Below are positions 1 through 4,586 of a DNA stretch of 10,306 nt, piece by piece. The stretch covers positions 1-10,306 of the forward strand of contig CAAGGJ010000107.1 in the NCBI GenBank assembly GCA_900769345.1, written 5' to 3'. A program made the translations under genes and the position numbers. This DNA is from Bacteroidales bacterium. Its GTDB lineage: Bacteria > Bacteroidota > Bacteroidia > Bacteroidales > Muribaculaceae. Position 1 is the first letter of the stretch, and each line of letters opens with the position of its first letter. A model generated the notes under the pieces. That model saw nothing but the letters and a program-made list of their open reading frames with translations, made no database searches and had not been told where the DNA came from.

Positions 1-60
1 CATAGAGATGACTTGTTAGAGTCGTTGAGAGTGGAATTTTATTACAATTAAGTTTTTTTG

Positions 61-133
61 AGCGGTAGACGGGGCTCGAACCCGCGACCCTCAGCTTGGG
101 AAGCTGATGCTCTACCGACTGAGCTACTACCGC
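61..133 (-). tRNA. tRNA-Gly (anticodon CCC)
   Basis: Read on the minus strand, this folds as a full cloverleaf. The 7-base acceptor stem is GCGGTAG with CTACCGC, the D arm carries AGTCGGTAGA, and the anticodon stem TCAGC/GCTGA encloses the loop TTCCCAA, giving anticodon CCC, which reads GGG glycine codons. The T arm carries TTCGAGC. The discriminator base would be U (position 61), as is usual for tRNA-Gly. CCA is not encoded, since the next bases are CAA, so it must be added after transcription. The gene lies 48 bases downstream of the lipoprotein gene on the same strand. I see no clear intrinsic terminator between them, so read-through is possible. Confidence 0.97.
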
Positions 134-181
134 GTTTATATTACTTTTTTGAGCTTTTTTCTGATGCCAAAACACTTAATT

Positions 182-490
182 TTATTCTGCTTTAGTTAAT
201 TGTGTCACAGTAGGCTCGTCGTCGGTTATGACGAACTTGACAGTGATGCTGTCGCCGGCTGTCCAGGTGTAGCGTTTTTCGGGCTCCAAGTCGGGGTAGC
301 TGAAGCTGAGTGTATCGCCTGTGCTGGCTGCTATGGTGACGCTGTTCATAGCGCCGTCGATGGCGATTCCGCTAATCTCGAGGGTGTCGGTGACTATTGT
401 GTCGCTTTGTTCGGCGTTGGTGTCGCTGTTTCCGCACGACCAAAATGATACCGACATCATGGCGAGCATTATTATTGTCAACTTTTTCAT
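182..490 (-). CDS. small putative lipoprotein, function unknown
   Basis: The gene encodes 102 residues. The N-terminus is a type II signal peptide: MKK, a hydrophobic run (about residues 4-16), then SFWSC with Cys19 as the predicted lipidated residue, followed by a short polar, acidic linker. The mature part (about residues 38-95) is rich in alternating hydrophobic and polar residues with GDTLSFSYPD and GDSITVKFV segments, which suggests a small beta-sheet domain. I recall similar short lipoproteins in Bacteroidales but cannot name a family. The start at 490 is chosen because the signal peptide begins exactly there. There is no Shine-Dalgarno sequence, which is common in this phylum. A -7-like box TATATTTG lies 33 bases upstream. 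The tRNA follows downstream. The product is probably anchored in the periplasm or outer membrane; its role is unknown. Confidence 0.85.
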   Translation of the reverse strand: MKKLTIIMLAMMSVSFWSCGNSDTNAEQSDTIVTDTLEISGIAIDGAMNSVTIAASTGDTLSFSYPDLEPEKRYTWTAGDSITVKFVITDDEPTVTQLTKAE

Positions 491-522
491 AATTGTAGAG
501 TGAGCTGTTCGTTTTTGTGGTG

Positions 523-530
523 CAAATATA
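523..530 (-). promoter_or_regulatory. -7 box, candidate promoter of the lipoprotein gene
   Basis: On the minus strand this reads TATATTTG, an exact match to the Bacteroidota -7 consensus TAnnTTTG. It lies 33 bases upstream of the lipoprotein start. No TTTG is present at the usual -33 distance, so this is only a half-supported promoter. Confidence 0.4.
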
Positions 531-637
531 ATCGTTTTTTTTGATAAATGGTGTAATTATTTGTTGTTAGAGGTTGTTTTTTGACAAATATTTAATATCC
601 GGAGTTTTGTGGGGAATGTTATAATTAATATTTGTTA

Positions 638-653
638 ACTTGCGTGCGCAAGT
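638..653. promoter_or_regulatory. perfect 16-base dyad, possible operator
   Basis: The arms ACTTGCG and CGCAAGT are exact inverted repeats separated by TG. The dyad sits about 20 bases upstream of the -7 box of the 95-residue gene, so it covers the place where a -33 element would be expected. That position suits a dimeric regulator. It could also be a conserved promoter-associated motif, or chance. No T-run follows, so it is not a terminator. Confidence 0.45.
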
Positions 654-672
654 ATAATGCGCATATAATAAA

Positions 673-682
673 GACCTTTGCA
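673..682 (+). promoter_or_regulatory. -7 box, candidate promoter of the 95-residue gene
   Basis: The sequence GACCTTTGCA differs by one base from TACCTTTGCA, a form that fits the Bacteroidota -7 element TAnnTTTG. It would start transcription near position 688, giving a leader of about 28 bases. The TTG of a -33 element is not at the normal distance; the dyad at 638-653 occupies that region. Confidence 0.45.
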
Positions 683-699
683 TTGTAAACGAAACAATT

Positions 700-706
700 A
701 AGGAGG
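700..706 (+). promoter_or_regulatory. strong ribosome binding site
   Basis: AAGGAGG lies 9 bases before the ATG at 716. It is one of only two strong Shine-Dalgarno sequences in the window, which is unusual for this phylum. It favours the first ATG (716) over the second (719). Confidence 0.75.
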
Positions 707-715
707 AAACGAGTT

Positions 716-1003
716 ATGATGCGAGGAAGAAATAAGGTTAGTTTTGGTGATAAGATATATGCGGTATTGACTATCGATGGCGAGACTGTTGTGAAGTTTA
801 CAGACAACTGCTTTGGTAGCTTACGCGATGTTATAAGTGCGGTATTTCGTGCTGCGGGGCGGTTTGTGGGCGTTGCGCGGTTGCTGATACGCAATCAGAG
901 TGAGGGGTGGAATGTGAGTATGCCATTGGCATCGAATGCTGTGCCTCTGGCTGGGGTGAAAGCTCCGATGGCGGCCAACGGGCAGTATCTTATCCCTTGG
1001 TGA
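716..1003 (+). CDS. 95-residue protein of unknown function
   Basis: No family can be named with certainty. The protein is basic at the N-terminus (MMRGRNK), then shows a likely beta-hairpin (KIYAVLTIDGETVVKF, about residues 14-28), a likely helix (SLRDVISAVFRAAGRFVG, about 36-52), a strand VARLLIRNQSEGW (about 54-66) and a flexible tail rich in Ala, Pro and Gly. There is no signal peptide or membrane segment, so it should be cytoplasmic. The alternating strand-helix-strand pattern and the IRNQSEGW segment remind me of short uncharacterised Bacteroidales proteins, but I cannot confirm this. The gene is supported by a strong ribosome binding site, a near-consensus -7 box and an upstream dyad. 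It stands alone: the gene to the left is on the other strand and the next gene to the right is 419 bases away. An antisense reading frame overlaps at 625-894 but has no such signals. Confidence 0.75.
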   Translation: MMRGRNKVSFGDKIYAVLTIDGETVVKFTDNCFGSLRDVISAVFRAAGRFVGVARLLIRNQSEGWNVSMPLASNAVPLAGVKAPMAANGQYLIPW

Positions 1004-1085
1004 AGATGATATACAGTGGGTTAATAACTATAATATATAAGATTAACAATAGAATCTGATGCTATGCAAAACGCATGATAAGAGT

Positions 1086-1115
1086 GCACCCGGTGGCTGT
1101 GTTGCTGCCGGGTGC
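1086..1115. other. 12-base-pair GC-rich hairpin
   Basis: The left arm GCACCCGGTGGC (1086-1097) pairs with the right arm GCTGCCGGGTGC (1104-1115) around a six-base loop TGTGTT. Ten pairs are Watson-Crick and two are G-U when read on the plus strand. There is no T-run on either side, so it is not a standard intrinsic terminator. It could end the 95-residue gene in a factor-dependent way or be part of a structured RNA. Confidence 0.6.
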
Positions 1116-1251
1116 TGAAGTGTGAAGTGGGGTGAATGATATGAGCCTTTGGAGGGTGAGGAGAGTGTCGGAGTGATAAAAAAGGAAAAATAGGATGAAA
1201 AATGTGATAAATTTGTATGGAATGATAATGTGTAAATGATTTTTTTTGAGT

Positions 1252-1271
1252 AATTTTGGAAAACCAAAATT
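1252..1271. other. 8-base-pair hairpin with A4 loop
   Basis: AATTTTGG and CCAAAATT are exact inverted repeats around AAAA. On the plus strand a T8 run comes before the hairpin rather than after it, and on the minus strand an A8 run follows, so it is not a terminator in either direction. It may be an operator-like dyad or part of the operon leader. Confidence 0.45.
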
Positions 1272-1422
1272 GTGCCCTCGTCAGGGGGTAGGTATATGGT
1301 TGGCTCATGATTTACTACATTGTTGAGTGAAAGTTGATTATGAGTTGTGATAAGCGAAAAAACATTAAAACAACAGACAATTATCATTTTTAGTTGAATT
1401 TATAATATTAACAGAAACTATT

Positions 1423-2115
1423 ATGGTTTATACACAAGAAGTACAACACATGTGTTGTGTCGCAAAGGGTGCTAACCATCCATCTGCTCCAATACCAGAG
1501 GAGGGAAAATGGGTTAGAGCAAAAGAAATCAAGGACATTTCAGGTTTTACACATGGTATTGGCTGGTGTGCACCACAGCAGGGTGCATGCAAGCTTTCGC
1601 TTAATGTTAAGGAAGGTGTAATCGAAGAGGCCCTTGTAGAAACAATCGGATGCTCGGGTATGACACACTCAGCAGCAATGGCAGCAGAAATTCTTCCGGG
1701 TAAGACAATCTTGGAAGCATTGAACACTGACCTTGTGTGCGATGCAATCAACACCGCAATGCGTGAATTGTTTAAGCAAATCGTTTACGGACGTACTCAG
1801 TCAGCCTTCTCGGAAGGAGGTCTTCAGATAGGTGCAGGCCTTGAGGACCTTGGCAAGGGATTGCGCAGCCAGGTAGGTACAATGTTTGGTACAAAGGCAA
1901 AGGGTGTACGTTATCTTGAGATGGCAGAAGGCTATTGCACACGCATGGCATTGGATGCAAACAACGAAGTAATCGGTTATGAATTCCTTCACCTTGGCAA
2001 GTTCACCGACGCAATCAAGAAGGGCAAGACCCCGGCAGAGGCAATCGAAGGTGCAATGGGCTCATACGGCCGCTTCAAAGATGCAGTTAAATATATTGAC
2101 CCACGCAAAGAATAA
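1423..2115 (+). CDS. IscU/NifU-like iron-sulfur scaffold-type protein (GGGtGRT partner)
   Basis: The gene encodes 230 residues with no signal peptide. Residues about 41-118 align by eye with the IscU/NifU N-terminal scaffold fold: a GACKLSLNVKEGVIEEAL stretch, then ETIGCSGMTHSAAMAAEIL matching the GCGSAIASSS region of IscU, then PGKTILEAL matching KGKSLDEA. Cys77 matches the second scaffold cysteine. The usual CGD motif is absent; Cys49 and Cys56 lie nearby instead. Other cysteines are at 11, 12, 106 and 172. Residues about 120-230 form an extension, including GAGLEDLGKGLR and LEMAEGYC, which ordinary IscU (about 130 residues) lacks. The GGGtGRT gene follows after 14 bases with its own ribosome binding site. 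From family knowledge, such proteins occur next to GGGtGRT proteins in anaerobes. A true cluster-scaffold role is inferred. Codon choice (GCA, AAG, GGT, CGT) suggests high expression. Confidence 0.85.
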   Translation: MVYTQEVQHMCCVAKGANHPSAPIPEEGKWVRAKEIKDISGFTHGIGWCAPQQGACKLSLNVKEGVIEEALVETIGCSGMTHSAAMAAEILPGKTILEALNTDLVCDAINTAMRELFKQIVYGRTQSAFSEGGLQIGAGLEDLGKGLRSQVGTMFGTKAKGVRYLEMAEGYCTRMALDANNEVIGYEFLHLGKFTDAIKKGKTPAEAIEGAMGSYGRFKDAVKYIDPRKE

Positions 2116-2116
2116 T

Positions 2117-2122
2117 AGGAGG
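2117..2122 (+). promoter_or_regulatory. ribosome binding site of the GGGtGRT gene
   Basis: AGGAGG lies 7 bases before the ATG at 2130, inside the 14-base spacer after the upstream stop codon. It fixes the start and supports translation from the same message. Confidence 0.8.
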
Positions 2123-2129
2123 ACTCATT

Positions 2130-3140
2130 ATGATTAGAGAAGTAAAATTTGAATCTCAAGACCGTCGTATCAAGCAAATTCTTGCTGCATTGAACGAAAA
2201 CGGCATTAAGGATATCGAAGAAGCAAACGCAATCTGCGAAGCAGCAGGTATCGATCCATATTTGACATGTGAAGAAACCCAGCCAATCTGCTTTGAGAAT
2301 GCAAAGTGGGCATACGTAGTAGGTGCAGCTATCGCCCTTAAGAAGGGTTGCAAGAACGCAGCAGATGCAGCCGAAGCTATCGGTTTGGGTCTTCAGTCGT
2401 TCTGTATTCCTGGTTCAGTAGCCGATGACCGTAAGGTAGGTCTTGGCCACGGTAACTTGGCAGCACGTTTGCTCCGCGAAGAGACTAAGTGCTTCGCTTT
2501 CTTGGCAGGTCACGAATCGTTTGCAGCAGCCGAAGGTGCTATCAAGATTGCTGCAAAGGCCGACAAGGTGCGTAAGGAACCTCTTCGTTGCATTCTTAAC
2601 GGTCTCGGCAAGGATGCTGCAAAGATTATCAGCCGTATCAATGGTTTCACTTATGTTCAAACTGAGTTCGACTATTTCACCGGTGAATTGAAGGTGGTAG
2701 AAGAAATTCCTTATTCAGATGGTCCTCGTGCTAAGGTAAGATGCTATGGTGCTGACGACGTACGCGAAGGTGTGGCTATTATGTGGAAGGAAGGCGTTGA
2801 CGTATCTATCACAGGTAACTCAACTAACCCAACTCGTTTCCAACACCCGGTAGCTGGTACTTACAAGAAGGAACGCGTATTGGCTGGTAAGCCATACTTC
2901 AGCGTTGCATCAGGTGGTGGTACAGGTCGTACACTTCACCCAGATAATATGGCTGCAGGTCCTGCTTCTTATGGTATGACCGATACTCTTGGTCGTATGC
3001 ACTCTGATGCTCAATTCGCAGGTTCGTCTTCAGTTCCTGCTCACGTTGAGATGATGGGCTTCCTCGGCATTGGTAACAACCCGATGGTAGGTTGTACCGT
3101 TGCTGTTGCTGTTGACGTTGCTACTGCTTTGAACAAGTAA
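2130..3140 (+). CDS. GGGtGRT-family protein, function unknown
   Basis: The gene encodes 336 residues, cytoplasmic by lack of a signal peptide. The family signature is visible as SGGGTGRTLHP, with GGGTGRT at residues 262-268, followed by a conserved-looking tail (YGMTDTLGRMHSDAQFAGS, then GFLGIGNNPMVGC). Nine cysteines are present (36, 47, 54, 74, 92, 121, 154, 205, 322); Cys47 and Cys54 are close together, which could suit a metal or cluster site. The N-terminal third is helical and Ala-rich; residues about 118-170 include HESFAAAEGAIKIAAKADKV. It is the second gene of the operon with the NifU-like gene, with a strong ribosome binding site and a clear terminator after it. The biochemical role of this family is not known to me. 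Alanine codons lean towards GCA early and GCT late in the gene, so codon use is not uniform along it. Confidence 0.93.
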   Translation: MIREVKFESQDRRIKQILAALNENGIKDIEEANAICEAAGIDPYLTCEETQPICFENAKWAYVVGAAIALKKGCKNAADAAEAIGLGLQSFCIPGSVADDRKVGLGHGNLAARLLREETKCFAFLAGHESFAAAEGAIKIAAKADKVRKEPLRCILNGLGKDAAKIISRINGFTYVQTEFDYFTGELKVVEEIPYSDGPRAKVRCYGADDVREGVAIMWKEGVDVSITGNSTNPTRFQHPVAGTYKKERVLAGKPYFSVASGGGTGRTLHPDNMAAGPASYGMTDTLGRMHSDAQFAGSSSVPAHVEMMGFLGIGNNPMVGCTVAVAVDVATALNK

Positions 3141-3175
3141 TTTTATTGCACTTTATAGCAAAACATCACAAATTT

Positions 3176-3215
3176 ATCCCCATGGCCCGGTGGCTGTGGG
3201 GATTTTTTTATTTTT
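3176..3215 (+). terminator. intrinsic terminator of the NifU-like/GGGtGRT operon
   Basis: ATCCCCA (3176-3182) pairs exactly with TGGGGAT (3197-3203), with an inner GCC/GGC stem inside the loop. The last T begins a T-rich tail of seven T, one A and five T. It lies 35 bases after the GGGtGRT stop codon. Confidence 0.92.
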
Positions 3216-3549
3216 GTTTGGAGTTGGCACAAAAATCGGGCGTTAGGAAAAGCATTTCTTTGGCGGGGGTAATTGACTGCGGTGCGATTTTTCATTCGCT
3301 CATAACGGTAGGGAGGGTGGCTAAGCGGGTGATTATCAGCCTATCCGAGGCTGGGCGGCGGTTTTTTGCGACTGCGCCGCGGTTAATGGCATCACCTTGG
3401 GGTGATGCAGTTATTCGGCAAATTCTTTGCGGTTATTTTGGGGCTGTGTGGTGCGGTTATCATCACTTTTGGGAATGAGTTGTAGGATGTGAATTATTTT
3501 GCTGTGTAATCGGGAGCATTTTTTGGTCGAAATGTGAAATAGGGCAGCA
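3216..3549. other. GC-rich intergenic block with short repeats, no gene called
   Basis: This 334-base block lies between two terminators that face each other. It is richer in G and C than the other gaps. It carries four copies of GCGGTT (3358, 3379, 3429, 3453) and an 8-base-pair hairpin, GCATCACC/GGTGATGC with loop TTGG, at 3389-3408. A plus-strand open frame runs 3146-3478, but it begins before the terminator and has no ribosome binding site or promoter, so I do not accept it. The block could be a dispersed intergenic repeat or a small RNA locus, but one window cannot show that. Confidence 0.5.
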
Positions 3550-3551
3550 AT

Positions 3552-3587
3552 AAAAAAGAGAAATCGCCCTCAATCGGGCGATTCCTC
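3552..3587 (-). terminator. intrinsic terminator of the receptor-phosphoesterase operon
   Basis: On the minus strand AATCGCCC (from 3583-3576) pairs with GGGCGATT (from 3569-3562) around a six-base loop. The stem extends past one mismatch by GAG/CTC and is followed at once by a T6 run (3557-3552). It lies 47 bases after the phosphoesterase stop codon. Confidence 0.9.
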
Positions 3588-3634
3588 GTTGCAAATCGTG
3601 TTTTTCTAATTAAGGTTATAGTTTATAGCACGAA

Positions 3635-4573
3635 TTATTTTGATAGAGATACGGTGTGTATAATATTTCCTTTGCTATCGATCATACGCAGCTTTAGTGA
3701 TTTTTTCGAAGCTGAGATGATGGAGAACCCAGTCTCGGGACTTGCAAACACAGTACCCTTGGTGTTCTTCACCTTGCGAGCTAAAGCGCCTGCTGAGTTG
3801 GTGACGAACTGAGTGGGCGAGCCTTCGAGGCTGATGTGCTGAAAGTTGTGAATGTGCCCATTGATGTAGAGCGGCGCCTTGTGGCGTCTGAGGATGGGTT
3901 CCAAACGAGCTTGCAAGTCGAGGCGTTCGGAATCGTCCTTGCTTGTTTGGGCATATATTGGGTGGTGTCCGAACACTATCACCCAGTCCTCAGTGGCTTC
4001 AGAGAGCACTTGGTCGAGCCATTGGAGTTGCTTTTCGGGGTCTTGCTTAACTGCATCGGGGTATTCGCTGCTTTCTTCTCGATAGCGATTGATGAGCGGA
4101 GTGGTGTCGAGGCACACTATTCTCACCGAAGTGCCTTTATCGGAGAAAGCGAGAGTGTAGTAGCGGTCGGGCATTCTCCAGCGGCGGCTTACCTTGCTGT
4201 AGTCGATAACGGCTTGGGTGTTGCCACGATATTCGTGGTTGCCAAGCATGGCATACCAGGGCACCATAAGCTCGGGATGAGAGTAGATGAGTTCGTAGTT
4301 GGTCATCCAAAGTGGGTCGGAGGTGCTTTCCACGCCATCGAAGTGGTGAACATCGCCGGTGGCAACGATGAATTCCGGACTTGCACCGTTATCAGCCATA
4401 TTACCCATCAGTTCGGCAATGGTTTTCTGGTCGTAGTAGCCGTTTCGACCTGTATCGTTAACCACGAAGAAGTTGAGGGCGTGGTCGAATATCGAGTAGT
4501 CGATGTTTTGTGCATTGATTGCAGAAGAAGCAATCAATGTGAGGGTGAGTAATATCGATTTATACAATTTCAT
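3635..4573 (-). CDS. exported calcineurin-like metallophosphoesterase, purple acid phosphatase-like
   Basis: The gene encodes 312 residues. Residues 1-21 are a type I signal peptide ending ...AINA, so the enzyme works in the periplasm or outside. The metallophosphoesterase motifs come in order: NDTG with Asp40, GDVHH with Asp74, GNHEY with Asn112 and His113, FGHHPIY with His203/His204, and GHIH with His240 and His242. This set matches the single-domain acid phosphatase 5-like group. In classical purple acid phosphatases the second motif is GDxxY and its tyrosine binds iron; here that position is His77, so the tyrosine is missing. The gene lies 13 bases downstream of the receptor gene, so the two are almost surely one transcript, ending at the terminator at 3552-3587. 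The likely role is to release phosphate from a phosphorylated compound handled by the receptor; the substrate is unknown. Confidence 0.9.
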   Translation of the reverse strand: MKLYKSILLTLTLIASSAINAQNIDYSIFDHALNFFVVNDTGRNGYYDQKTIAELMGNMADNGASPEFIVATGDVHHFDGVESTSDPLWMTNYELIYSHPELMVPWYAMLGNHEYRGNTQAVIDYSKVSRRWRMPDRYYTLAFSDKGTSVRIVCLDTTPLINRYREESSEYPDAVKQDPEKQLQWLDQVLSEATEDWVIVFGHHPIYAQTSKDDSERLDLQARLEPILRRHKAPLYINGHIHNFQHISLEGSPTQFVTNSAGALARKVKNTKGTVFASPETGFSIISASKKSLKLRMIDSKGNIIHTVSLSK

Positions 4574-4586
4574 AATAGTTGTGGCT

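Larger units (their letters stand above)
1004..1422. other. long intergenic region with hairpins and no convincing gene
   Basis: This 419-base gap separates the 95-residue gene from the NifU-like operon. Open minus-strand frames across it (1021-1308, 1043-1387) have low-complexity translations and no start signals, so I do not call them. It holds two well-formed hairpins (1086-1115 and 1252-1271), a short CCCT/AGGG stem at 1275-1286 and several purine-rich runs. An exact TAnnTTTG (TAAATTTG, 1208-1215) has no matching -33 element. No clear promoter for the downstream operon was found. It could hold a long 5' leader or a small RNA. Confidence 0.6.

Noticed and set aside
625..894. Minus-strand frame antisense to the 95-residue gene
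   Set aside because: It has no ribosome binding site or promoter, while the plus-strand gene has both.
1208..1215. Exact TAnnTTTG match as promoter of the NifU-like operon
   Set aside because: There is no TTG at the -33 distance and the start codon is more than 200 bases away; AT-rich sequence gives such matches often.
1252..1271. Hairpin as an intrinsic terminator
   Set aside because: The T8 run comes before the hairpin on the plus strand and is an A8 run after it on the minus strand, so neither direction has a U-tail.
1021..1387. Two overlapping minus-strand frames in the gap before the NifU-like gene
   Set aside because: The translations are low-complexity (rich in His, Ser, Phe), no start signal is present, and the two frames overlap each other.
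3146..3478. Plus-strand open frame of 110 codons after the GGGtGRT gene
   Set aside because: It begins before the intrinsic terminator at 3176-3215, reads through it, has no ribosome binding site, and its translation shows no domain.
3836..4552. 238-codon plus-strand frame opposite the phosphoesterase
   Set aside because: It lies wholly opposite a gene with clear catalytic motifs and only mirrors its codon bias. The same applies to frames at 4947-5600, 6390-6908 and 8717-9187.
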